Source: a virus
DNA length: 24,268 nt
Direction: 5' to 3' (one strand)
IMG/VR virus record: IMGVR_UViG_3300030333_001184
Location: 1-24,268 of that record
This document shows, piece by piece, positions 13,936-20,403 of the stretch (its first letter is position 1; every line of letters begins with the position of its first letter). The translations under genes and the position numbers were made by a program. Below the pieces are notes generated by a model. That model saw only the letters and a program-made list of their open reading frames with translations. It had not been told where the DNA came from and searched no databases.

Positions 13936-14175
13936 ATGAAAATAGAAGCTAAACCTAAAAAAAGGTTATATGCACCTGATGAAGAATGTTTAGAAATCAT
14001 CAAAGCAGAATTAAAAAAAATTGGTATTAAATCTAATAATACTCAAGCAGTAAATCACGCAGTATTTTTTCTAGCTAAAACAATCAAAACAAAAGAAGCT
14101 GGAGAACGAGCATATCAAAAAGAACAAAAGAAAAATAAAAAGAAGTCAAAAGTTAAATCAATTAAATCTAAATAA
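13936..14175 (+). CDS. Small basic protein, possible DNA-binding regulator
   Basis: This 79-residue, Lys-rich protein shows KRLYAPDEECLEIIKAELKK, then a segment NNTQAVNHAVFFLAKTIK that could be the second helix of a ribbon-helix-helix type fold, and a long basic tail (KEQKKNKKKSKVKSIKSK). I suggest a DNA-binding role from this composition; no family match is certain. A promoter candidate precedes it and the ERF gene follows 3 bases later, so it may head and regulate the recombination operon. Confidence 0.58.
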   Translation: MKIEAKPKKRLYAPDEECLEIIKAELKKIGIKSNNTQAVNHAVFFLAKTIKTKEAGERAYQKEQKKNKKKSKVKSIKSK

Positions 14176-14177
14176 CT

Positions 14178-14720
14178 ATGAACAAAACAGAAAAACAACA
14201 AACAAAAAGTATTTACAAAAGCCTTGCATCATTTCAACAAGAATGTCCTGTAATACATAAAGGAACAAAAGGCTATGGATATTCTTATAGTGATTTACCT
14301 ACAATCTTTAAGGTAATTAATCCATTGTTAAAAAAGCATAAACTAGGCTTTACTCAATTAATGAATGAAGGTTGTATAGAAACAACATTATTCCATATAG
14401 ATACAGGGCAAACAATTACAAGTAAAACACCTATTCCTGAAGATGTAAATTTAAAAGGTATGAATCAATTTCAAGTATTAGGATCAGCAGTTACATATAT
14501 TCGTAGATATGCTTTATCTAGTATGCTTGGAATAGTTACAGATAAAGATACTGATGCTGCTGGAGAGCAAATACCAAACAAAAAGAAACTATCAACAGAA
14601 AGGTTTCAAAAAGGATTAGACAAAATACAAGATGGTCAATTAACTAAAGACCAATTTTTAAATATGTTGGTTGCTTATGATTTGACATCAACACAAAAAT
14701 CAGCTATAAAACTATTGTAA
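14178..14720 (+). CDS. erf: ERF-family single-strand annealing protein
   Basis: This 180-residue protein has the ERF signature: YSYSDLPTIFKVINPLLKKH (35-54), the strand GFTQLMN, TGQTITSKTPIP, and LGSAVTYIRRYALSSMLGIVTDKDTDA (101-127). ERF proteins bind single-stranded DNA and anneal complementary strands, driving recombination or genome circularisation. The next gene encodes a YqaJ-like exonuclease, forming an annealase-exonuclease pair. The C-terminal about 45 residues (ERFQKGLDKIQDGQL) are typical of accessory tails in the family. Confidence 0.9.
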   Translation: MNKTEKQQTKSIYKSLASFQQECPVIHKGTKGYGYSYSDLPTIFKVINPLLKKHKLGFTQLMNEGCIETTLFHIDTGQTITSKTPIPEDVNLKGMNQFQVLGSAVTYIRRYALSSMLGIVTDKDTDAAGEQIPNKKKLSTERFQKGLDKIQDGQLTKDQFLNMLVAYDLTSTQKSAIKLL

Positions 14721-14721
14721 A

Positions 14722-15504
14722 ATGGAAAAACTATTAATAAGAGCATCAAGTATAGGCAGAATAATGTCAGACAATCCTAACACAAAACTAACAGAAAGGC
14801 AATCTATCACTTTAGATGGGTTGCTTTCTAAAATAAAGCTAACAGAAAAACAGGCAGAATTAAGAGATACTTTATTGCTTAAAAGAGATGCAAAGCCTGA
14901 ACTATCAAAAGGTGGTAAATCATATATTCGTGAGTTATGGTTAGAAAATAACTATGGTATAAAGCAAGAAATAAACAATAAGTACATAGACAAAGGTAAC
15001 GAAGTGGAAAGTTTATCTATAAAACTTGCTGAACTTACAACAGATTTAGGAGAACTATATAAGAATGATGAATACTTTGAAAATGATTTTGTTTGTGGTA
15101 CACCTGATGTTATTACAGATACACATATTATAGACGTTAAGTCTAGCTGGTCAGCAGCTACATTCCCATTTTTTGAAGAAAAAATAACGAACACAAATTA
15201 CGAATGGCAATTAAAAGCATATATGTGGCTTACTAATATTCATAAATCATATTTAAGTTATTGTTTAGTTACTACACCTGAAATCTTGATTCAGGATGAA
15301 ATAAAAAGAGTTTCTTGGAAAAGAGGGGAAATAGAAATTAGCGAAGAAACAGAAGAAGAAGTAAGAGAATTTCATAACCTAGATAAAATCCCTATATGGG
15401 AAAGGGTAAAATCTTTTGAAGTTAAATTAACAGGAGAAGATATTATGAAGATGAAAGAGAAAATAACATTAGCTAGAGAATATTACAATAGTTTAAAATT
15501 ATGA
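14722..15504 (+). CDS. YqaJ-like recombination exonuclease
   Basis: This 260-residue protein begins IRASSIGRIMSD, as YqaJ/lambda-exonuclease-type enzymes often do. Its active-site motifs follow in order: GNEVES (Gly92, Glu94), CGTPDVI (Asp129), IDVKSSW (Asp138, Lys140) and EWQLKAYM (Gln163). This PD-(D/E)XK exonuclease would resect double-stranded ends so that the ERF protein upstream can anneal the strands. It starts 2 bases after the ERF stop, and its own stop overlaps the methyltransferase ATG by 4 bases. Confidence 0.87.
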   Translation: MEKLLIRASSIGRIMSDNPNTKLTERQSITLDGLLSKIKLTEKQAELRDTLLLKRDAKPELSKGGKSYIRELWLENNYGIKQEINNKYIDKGNEVESLSIKLAELTTDLGELYKNDEYFENDFVCGTPDVITDTHIIDVKSSWSAATFPFFEEKITNTNYEWQLKAYMWLTNIHKSYLSYCLVTTPEILIQDEIKRVSWKRGEIEISEETEEEVREFHNLDKIPIWERVKSFEVKLTGEDIMKMKEKITLAREYYNSLKL

Positions 15505-16088
15505 AAATAACAAATGAAGATAATATGGAACTGATGTCTAGGTATGAAGATAACTACTTTGATTTGGCTATTGTAGACCCTCCTTATGGAACTAAATACA
15601 ATAAAATTAAAAATTGGGATTTTATTCCTTCAAAAGATTATTTTATAGAATTGTTTAGAACTTCTAAAAATCAAATCATTTGGGGAGGCAACTTTTTTGG
15701 AGAATATTTAGGTGCAACTACTTGCCCTATAATTTGGGATAAAGAAAATGGAGAAAGTTTTGCAAGTGATGGAGAGTTCGCTTGGTGCAGTTTTAATAAA
15801 AATCAGTTAAGAATATATAGACAATTTTGGTTTAGCAATATGATGAAGAAAGAAGAAAAACCTATAATACATCCAACACAAAAACCTGTTAAACTTTATG
15901 AATGGCTTTTAATGAATTATGCAAAACAAGGAGATAAGATATTAGATACTCATCTTGGAAGTGGCTCAATAGCTATTGCTTGTCATAACTTAAAATATGA
16001 TTTAACTGCTTGTGAATTAGATAAAGACTATTACGAATCTGCAATAAAAAGAATTGAACAACACAAAGCACAACAACGATTATTTTAA
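15501..16088 (+). CDS. DNA amino-methyltransferase (N6-adenine or N4-cytosine)
   Basis: This 195-residue enzyme has motif IV DPPY (26-29) near the N-terminus, the HPTQKP segment (124-129) and motif I DTHLGSGS (149-156) near the C-terminus, followed by ACELDKDYYE. That order is of the beta class of amino-methyltransferases that modify adenine N6 or cytosine N4 using S-adenosylmethionine. No cognate restriction enzyme is beside it, so it may protect phage DNA from host restriction. The target site cannot be read from sequence. It is short for the class, lacking a large target-recognition domain. Confidence 0.88.
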   Translation: MKITNEDNMELMSRYEDNYFDLAIVDPPYGTKYNKIKNWDFIPSKDYFIELFRTSKNQIIWGGNFFGEYLGATTCPIIWDKENGESFASDGEFAWCSFNKNQLRIYRQFWFSNMMKKEEKPIIHPTQKPVKLYEWLLMNYAKQGDKILDTHLGSGSIAIACHNLKYDLTACELDKDYYESAIKRIEQHKAQQRLF

Positions 16089-16135
16089 AAAAAATGATTA
16101 TATTGTAAAACTTAATAACCGAAAAAAATAAATAT

Positions 16136-16486
16136 ATGTCTTTTAAAATGAAAGGAACAATCGCATCAATAGGTCAAAAAAAGGCTTTAGATAATGGTGC
16201 AATAGTATTAGATTATGTAGTTAATCATACCAGCGAAAATGGATATGTTACTCCTTACAGCTTTAACATTTATAAAGCAAGTGAATACACAGAGCATTTA
16301 GATAAGTTTTTAGAATTTAATAAAGTTGGAGATAACGTAGAAGTTGAATTTAACATCAGAGGCAGAGAATTTAACGGAAAAATTTATAATTCTCTATCTC
16401 ATTGGAGATGTGAAAAAGAGAAAGGTGCATCTATGGAATTAAACGAGCCTGTAAATGTAGAATCAGATGGTGGTATGCCATTTTAA
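16136..16486 (+). CDS. SSB-like OB-fold protein (DUF3127-like)
   Basis: This 116-residue protein shows a five-strand pattern MKGTIASIG, IVLDYVVNH, PYSFNIYKA, NVEVEFNIRGREFNGKIYNSL and SHWRCE. It resembles the DUF3127 group, which I associate with single-stranded DNA-binding proteins of Bacteroidota. The last residues (NVESDGGMPF) copy the acidic tip ending in a Pro-Phe that bacterial SSB proteins use to recruit partners. It follows the recombination genes, so binding ssDNA during replication or recombination is likely. A terminator lies 7 bases after the stop. Confidence 0.75.
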   Translation: MSFKMKGTIASIGQKKALDNGAIVLDYVVNHTSENGYVTPYSFNIYKASEYTEHLDKFLEFNKVGDNVEVEFNIRGREFNGKIYNSLSHWRCEKEKGASMELNEPVNVESDGGMPF

Positions 16487-16492
16487 TAATAC

Positions 16493-16523
16493 ACCCTAGC
16501 ATTAGTTTGTTAGGGTTTTTTTT
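16493..16523 (+). terminator. Intrinsic terminator after the SSB-like gene
   Basis: ACCCTAGC (16493-16500) pairs with GTTAGGGT (16509-16516, one wobble) around an 8-base loop and continues into a run of eight T. It closes the recombination block. Confidence 0.85.
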
Positions 16524-16530
16524 ATGCCTT

Positions 16531-16737
16531 ATGTTAGATGGTCTTTTTTATGTAGTAGAATACAAGATGGCAAACGAATTGTTTGTAAAGAAGTTTGTAT
16601 ATGAAACAAAATGTTTAGATGCAACAGATGGTGTAATTTATACGAACACAATAAACGCATCAGAATTAATACTAAACAGAAAGTATTTAGAGTATAGGAT
16701 AGAACGTATAATGCGACAAAACGAGATAATTGAATAA
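16531..16737 (+). CDS. Small protein of unknown function, 68 aa
   Basis: I chose the ATG at 16531; an earlier in-frame TTG at 16507 lies inside the terminator, and a second ATG at 16567 (MANELFVKKF) is an alternative. The product has beta-type segments (LFVKKFVYETKCLD and GVIYTNTI) and a C-terminal basic helix (LNRKYLEYRIERIMRQNE). No family recognised. It precedes the sigma-like gene by 30 bases. Confidence 0.5.
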   Translation: MLDGLFYVVEYKMANELFVKKFVYETKCLDATDGVIYTNTINASELILNRKYLEYRIERIMRQNEIIE

Positions 16738-16767
16738 ACAAATACAACAAAATAAAGTTATATAGTT

Positions 16768-17370
16768 ATGAGATGGTTTGATATAGTTTCAAAAAGGCAT
16801 AACGAATATTTAAGAATTGTACGTTCATTCCCTGAAAACATAAATAACAAATATATTGAAGATATAGTACAAGATGCATATATTGAATTATCAGAATTAG
16901 GAACAAAGAAACATAAAGAGAACGACAAAAGAGTAAACGATAAATACAAAGATTTACCAATAAGCCAAAGAATACTAAACGAGGATAAAGAAGTAAATAT
17001 GATTTATATGTGGATTACTCTAAAAAGAGTTTCTATGAATCATTTAAAATGTAGAAAAAGAAACGAATATATTATAAAGCTGGGAGAAGGTTTTGATATG
17101 GCTGATGTATCAGGTAGCGAAAATGAAAAAGCATTTAAAATTATAATAGATAAAATAGAAGCTGAAACTAATAGATGGCATTGGTACGATAGAATGTTAT
17201 TTGATACTTATGTAAGTAATCAAAAAAGTATGCGTAAGTTAAGTGAAGAAACAAAGATTAGTTTAACGTCAGTATTTAATACTTTAAAGAATTGTAAAAA
17301 ACGATTACAACAAAATATAGGAGAAGATTATTTAGACTATTTATATAAAGATTTTGAACTAATAAAGTAA
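16768..17370 (+). CDS. Sigma-factor-like transcription regulator
   Basis: This 200-residue protein has the two-domain layout of small sigma-70/ECF proteins. Residues about 25-45 (YIEDIVQDAYIELSEL) resemble region 2 and residues about 138-180 resemble region 4, with a helix-turn-helix in MRKLSEETKISLTSVFNTLKNCKKRL. The middle linker (50-120) is charged and longer than usual. A phage-encoded factor of this type could direct host RNA polymerase to late genes such as terminase and tail, which follow it. The identification is by motif appearance; no promoter specificity can be read. Its stop overlaps the start of the next gene (TAATG at 17368-17372). Confidence 0.65.
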   Translation: MRWFDIVSKRHNEYLRIVRSFPENINNKYIEDIVQDAYIELSELGTKKHKENDKRVNDKYKDLPISQRILNEDKEVNMIYMWITLKRVSMNHLKCRKRNEYIIKLGEGFDMADVSGSENEKAFKIIIDKIEAETNRWHWYDRMLFDTYVSNQKSMRKLSEETKISLTSVFNTLKNCKKRLQQNIGEDYLDYLYKDFELIK

Positions 17371-17504
17371 TGGCTAAAAGAGTAATTATATCAAAACTAT
17401 TTACACCTAAAAAAAAGAGAAAAGGAGTACATAGTAAAAGTAAATCAAGTAAATTAAAATCCTCTAAAAATTATAAAAAGAAATATAGAGGACAAGGTAA
17501 ATAA
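17370..17504 (+). CDS. Very basic 44-aa protein
   Basis: This short frame has a TAATG overlap with the sigma-like gene. About 40% of its residues are Lys or Arg, with KRKGVHSKSKSSKLKSSKNY and an ending YRGQGK. I recall small proteins with a GVHSKxK ... YRGQG pattern from many Bacteroidota phages, usually close to the terminase genes; their function is unknown to me. Binding to DNA or RNA is plausible from charge alone. Confidence 0.68.
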   Translation: MAKRVIISKLFTPKKKRKGVHSKSKSSKLKSSKNYKKKYRGQGK

Positions 17505-17511
17505 ATATAAT

Positions 17512-17952
17512 ATGGAAAAGAAAAAACCAGCTAAAAAAACAACAAAGAAAAAAGTGGTTAAAAAACCAAAAAAAGTGGTTGAAAATAAACCAAAAGTTGA
17601 AGGTCTAGGAGATGTAGTAGAAGTAATAACAGAAAAGACAGGAATTAAGAAAGCAGTAAAAGCTGTATTTGGAGATGATTGTGGATGTGAAGAACGTAAA
17701 GAAAAATTGAACAATCTTTTTAATTGGAAAGTAGAATGTATTGATAAATATGAATACGAAATACTTGATGGTTTCTTTACAGGAAATCCTACAGTAATTA
17801 AACCTAGTGAATGGAGAAAACTAGCAGAGATAGCAAGAAGAATATTTAACAGAAGAATAGAAAACGATATGGGTTGTGGTGGATGCGTTAGAGAGATTGT
17901 ATCTAAACTAAAAAAGGTTTATGAAACGTATGAAGAAACGGATGAGAAATAA
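17512..17952 (+). CDS. Conserved-type phage protein with Lys-rich head and CGC/CGGC motifs
   Basis: This 146-residue protein begins with a Lys-rich region (MEKKKPAKKTTKKKVVKKPK). A segment GLGDVVEVITEKTGIKKAVKAVFGDDCGCEERKEKLN follows, a pattern I recall from Bacteroidota phages near terminase genes. A C-terminal helix region contains CGGC (MGCGGCVREI). The two Cys clusters (CGC near residue 63 and CGGC near 123) could bind a metal ion. The function is unknown. Being 8 bases after the basic 44-residue gene and 100 bases before terS, it may take part in DNA packaging or condensation; that is a guess from position and charge. Confidence 0.66.
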   Translation: MEKKKPAKKTTKKKVVKKPKKVVENKPKVEGLGDVVEVITEKTGIKKAVKAVFGDDCGCEERKEKLNNLFNWKVECIDKYEYEILDGFFTGNPTVIKPSEWRKLAEIARRIFNRRIENDMGCGGCVREIVSKLKKVYETYEETDEK

Positions 17953-18025
17953 ATTAATAGCAGATGTATCAGCAGTAATAATTGTATTACTGACATTGCT
18001 AATTTTAAAATATATTATTGGATGA
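17921..18025 (+). CDS. Small membrane protein, up to 34 aa
   Basis: This frame overlaps the end of the gene before it by 32 bases. Three in-frame ATGs (17921, 17930, 17942) give products of 34, 31 or 27 residues. All have a basic N-terminus and one hydrophobic helix (AVIIVLLTLLILKYIIG). It is a possible small membrane peptide of unknown role. Overlap and short length keep confidence moderate. Confidence 0.42.
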   Translation: MKRMKKRMRNKLIADVSAVIIVLLTLLILKYIIG

Positions 18026-18026
18026 A

Positions 18027-18053
18027 AATCTAATAGTTAGATTATATTAGATT
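18027..18053. repeat. Phased 7-base repeats directly before terS
   Basis: AATCTAA (18027-18033) is followed by its reverse complement TTAGATT twice (18037-18043 and 18047-18053), with starts exactly 10 bases apart. The outer copies also form a 9-base inverted repeat (AATCTAATA with TATTAGATT) around 9 bases. The last copy abuts the ATG at 18054. Such phasing suits a protein-binding site, either an operator or a packaging site recognised by terminase. Confidence 0.55.
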
Positions 18054-18353
18054 ATGGATGGAAGAAAAAATAATGGGAACAAAGGACATTCTACAAAAGC
18101 TAAAGGAAGCGATAAGAGAAAGAATGAATACAGAAAAGCATTAGAACTAGCATCTACTCCTGAAGATGTCGTAGAGGTCATTAAAAAGCTAAAAGAGAAG
18201 GCTATAAATAAAAGTGATGTAAATGCAATTAAACTGTATTTAGAATATTATTTAGGTAAGCCTAAAGACAGTATAGAAATAGAAGGTAATCTTAACACAG
18301 GATATTCTTTTAATGAAGTGATAGCATTAATTAGGGGTAGTGATAAATCATAA
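18054..18353 (+). CDS. terS: Small terminase subunit
   Basis: This 99-residue protein starts MDGRKNNGNKGHSTKAKG, basic and Gly-rich, and continues with two to three helices (KRKNEYRKALELASTPEDVVEVIKK, then DVNAIKLYLEYYLGKPKDSIEIEG). The KNNGxKGHST start and the LEYYLGKPKDSIE helix resemble small terminase subunits or terS-like proteins of Bacteroidota phages that recognise DNA for packaging. It overlaps the terL start by 14 bases. The identification rests mainly on position plus this appearance. Confidence 0.72.
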   Translation: MDGRKNNGNKGHSTKAKGSDKRKNEYRKALELASTPEDVVEVIKKLKEKAINKSDVNAIKLYLEYYLGKPKDSIEIEGNLNTGYSFNEVIALIRGSDKS

Positions 18354-19539
18354 GTATTTAACATTAAATAATCCAACTAGATATTTTATAGTTACAGGGG
18401 GTAGAGGTTCAGGTAAATCGTATTCTATAAATATGCTTTTATGTTTGTTAATGACATATGAAGCTGGGCATACAATTCTATTTACAAGATACACATTACG
18501 TTCTGCATCAATATCTATTATTCCTGAATTTGTAGATAAAATACAGCACCTAAAAATGTTTAATGATTTTATTATAACAAAAGATGAAATCATACATAGA
18601 GAAACAAGAAGTAAGATTTTATTTAGAGGTATTAAAACATCATCAGGGAATCAGGTAGCAAATCTTAAATCATTACAAGGTGTTACAACTTGGGTACTTG
18701 ATGAAGCTGAAGAATTAGTAGATGAGAATATCTTTGATACTATAGATTTATCTGTACGTCAAAAAGACATTCAGAATAGAGTTATAATGATTCTAAATCC
18801 AGCAACAAAAGAACATTTTATTTACAGAAGGTTTTTTGAAGAAGCAGGAGTACAAGCTGGAATGAATCACAGTAAAGGAGATGTAACATATATACATACA
18901 ACATACCTAGACAATAAAGAGAATTTAAGTAAAAGCTATATTGCTCAAATAGAAAGGATCAAAGAAAACAATCCAAAGAAATACGACCATATAATAAAAG
19001 GCTCTTGGATAAATAGAGCAGAAGGTGTTGTGTTTGATAATTGGTCTTATGGTAAATTTAATCCTGATAATTTACAAACATCTTGTGGAATGGATTTTGG
19101 CTTTTCTGTTGATCCTGATACGTTAATAGAAGTTGCTATTGATAAAACTAAAAACAAGATATATCTAAAAGAACACATATATCAGACAGGAATTAAAACA
19201 CATATACTAGGTGCAATGATAAAAGATAGAATAGGAGATAAATTAATTATTGCAGATTCAGCAGAGCCTAGATTGATAGAAGATTTAAAACATCAAAGAG
19301 TAAACATTCAAGCAGTAAAGAAAGGAACAATAGAATCAGGCATTGTAAGAATGCAAGATTTTGAAATTATAATTGATCCTGATAGCACAAACATAGGTAA
19401 AGAGTTTAATAATTATTCTTATGCAGACAAAGGTAGTAAACTATATATTGATAATTGGAATCACGCAATAGATGCTGCTAGGTATAACATAATATACCAT
19501 TTAGACAATCCTAATAGAGGTAAATATTTCATACAATAA
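18340..19539 (+). CDS. terL: Large terminase subunit, packaging ATPase and nuclease
   Basis: This 399-residue protein begins with GTG, since no ATG lies upstream of the Walker A motif in this frame. Walker A is GGRGSGKS (20-27), Walker B with the catalytic Glu pair is WVLDEAEE (118-125), and the coupling segment ILNPATKEHFIYRRFF follows. The C-terminal nuclease has CGMDFGFSVDP (Asp252), IIADSAEPR (Asp306) and HAIDAARY (Asp378), the expected metal ligands of the RNase-H-like nuclease. It belongs to the Terminase_3/PBSX-like group. It drives DNA into the prohead and cuts the concatemer. It lies about 12 kb from the portal gene, which is unusual. Confidence 0.95.
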   Translation: MINHKYLTLNNPTRYFIVTGGRGSGKSYSINMLLCLLMTYEAGHTILFTRYTLRSASISIIPEFVDKIQHLKMFNDFIITKDEIIHRETRSKILFRGIKTSSGNQVANLKSLQGVTTWVLDEAEELVDENIFDTIDLSVRQKDIQNRVIMILNPATKEHFIYRRFFEEAGVQAGMNHSKGDVTYIHTTYLDNKENLSKSYIAQIERIKENNPKKYDHIIKGSWINRAEGVVFDNWSYGKFNPDNLQTSCGMDFGFSVDPDTLIEVAIDKTKNKIYLKEHIYQTGIKTHILGAMIKDRIGDKLIIADSAEPRLIEDLKHQRVNIQAVKKGTIESGIVRMQDFEIIIDPDSTNIGKEFNNYSYADKGSKLYIDNWNHAIDAARYNIIYHLDNPNRGKYFIQ

Positions 19540-19579
19540 AAAAAGCACCTACTACTCTCCCAAATTATAGATGCTTTTT
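19540..19579 (+). terminator. Probable terminator after terL
   Basis: AAAAAGCACCT (19540-19550) pairs with AGATGCTTTTT (19569-19579) with one mismatch, around an 18-base loop. The T-run is part of the stem (five T, then C), so it is weaker than the other terminators. It may also work on the opposite strand. Confidence 0.55.
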
Positions 19580-19654
19580 CACTAATAAACAATAAAAATC
19601 AAATATAATTATTGCATATAACAAAAACAAAAAAAAATAGTTAATTAAATAGAT

Positions 19655-20224
19655 ATGAAGGCATCAATAACAATTCCTGATAATTTGAACGAAATATCTG
19701 TTGGACAATACCAGCGATATGTTGCAGTTACAAAAGGAATAGAAGGAGAGTTTTTAAACCAAAGAACAATAGAGGTTTTTTGTAATGTACCTTTTGAAAG
19801 AGTTATTTTAATGAAGCATAATGACGTTAAAGAAATAGCAGAACATTTAGTTGCATTAATAAACGAAGAAAATGTAGATTTTAAACATAGGTTTAATATA
19901 AAAGACCAAGAGTTTGGTTTTATTCCTGATTTAGATGAAATGACATCAGGAGAGTTTGCAGATTTAACAGCATATCTTGGTAAGCCTGAAGAAATGCACA
20001 AGGCAATGGCTGTTTTATTTAGACCGATAGTAAAGAAGGAAGGAGATAAATATGATATATGTGAATACAATGGTACAAAAGAGTTTAGCGATTTAATGAA
20101 GTATATGCCTTTAGGTATTGCTTTTGGTAGCTTGGTTTTTTTTTACAATTTAGCGAAAGACTTAACGAAAGGTACGCAACACTCTATCAGGGAGGAACTA
20201 ATGAAGGAGGTCTTGGAAAAGTAG
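19655..20224 (+). CDS. Tail assembly chaperone-like protein, short (0-frame) form
   Basis: The frame gives a 189-residue protein with a beta-rich N-terminus (ASITIPDNLNEISVGQYQRYVAV) and a helical middle (FERVILMKHNDVKEIAEHLVALI; DLDEMTSGEFADLTAYLG). I recall this pattern in Bacteroidota phages upstream of tail genes. Near the end, at residue 162, the message contains a run of nine T; ribosomes that stay in frame add 26 more residues ending KEVLEK, while those that slip by -1 add 86 other residues (see 20131-20403). The gene lies 115 bases after terL and just before tail genes. Tail-assembly-chaperone identity follows from this arrangement, as in lambda G/GT; the sequence family itself I cannot name. 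Confidence 0.72.
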   Translation: MKASITIPDNLNEISVGQYQRYVAVTKGIEGEFLNQRTIEVFCNVPFERVILMKHNDVKEIAEHLVALINEENVDFKHRFNIKDQEFGFIPDLDEMTSGEFADLTAYLGKPEEMHKAMAVLFRPIVKKEGDKYDICEYNGTKEFSDLMKYMPLGIAFGSLVFFYNLAKDLTKGTQHSIREELMKEVLEK

Positions 20225-20403
20225 AAAACTTTGGTCGTAAGTGGGGGTTTTATCAGAACTTTTACACTTTGGCTCAAGGCGATATTAGAAGATTTGATGA
20301 AATAAGTAAAATGAATATACATACTTGTTTAACATATTTAAGTTTTGAAAAAGAGAAGAACGAAGTAGAAGCAGAATTAATAAAAAAGAGTTATAAGAAA
20401 TGA
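20131..20403 (+). CDS. -1 frame extension of the tail chaperone (frameshift product)
   Basis: In the -1 frame a TAG at 20128-20130 is followed by an uninterrupted frame to TGA at 20401-20403. No ATG occurs until 20311, so the part from 20143 on is reached most simply by a -1 slip from the 19655 frame. The product from the slip site reads LQFSERLNERYATLYQGG, then VENFGRKWGFYQNFYTLAQG, then DIRRFDEIS and CLTYLSFEKEKNEVEAELIKK. This is normal, compact protein with Trp, Tyr and Phe in ordered places, and the KWGFYQ ... LAQGDIRRFDE type is one I associate with Bacteroidota phages. The fusion would be 163 + 86 = 249 residues. Its TGA overlaps the ATG of the next gene (ATGA at 20400-20403). A homopolymer sequencing error (nine for ten T) is the alternative. 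Confidence 0.8.
   Translation, partial: LGFFLQFSERLNERYATLYQGGTNEGGLGKVENFGRKWGFYQNFYTLAQGDIRRFDEISKMNIHTCLTYLSFEKEKNEVEAELIKKSYKK
20137..20143 (+). promoter_or_regulatory. T TTT TTT slippery heptamer for -1 frameshifting
   Basis: The heptamer lies in a run of nine T (20136-20144) with the 0-frame codons TTT (20138-20140) and TTT (20141-20143). A -1 slip lets both tRNAs re-pair fully on Phe codons, and the next codon becomes TTA. It is placed 7 bases after the last -1-frame stop, inside the 94-base window where the two frames overlap. I saw no obvious downstream pseudoknot. Confidence 0.72.

Noticed and set aside
16507-16530. TTG start for the 16531 gene
   Set aside because: It lies in the loop and stem of the terminator at 16493-16523; the resulting N-terminus would be encoded by the T-run.
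786-16764. GTTATATA ahead of the genes at 820, 4363 and 16768 as a shared promoter motif
   Set aside because: About three copies per strand are expected by chance in DNA of this composition, and the distance to the start differs (27 against 4 bases).
16529-16960. Reverse-strand open frames over the 16531 and 16768 genes
   Set aside because: They overlap each other and good + strand genes and have the same shadow composition; no promoter or family support.
19645-20070. Reverse-strand open frame of 141 residues
   Set aside because: It is antisense to the tail chaperone-like gene, without recognised motifs, in a window with no other reverse-strand gene.
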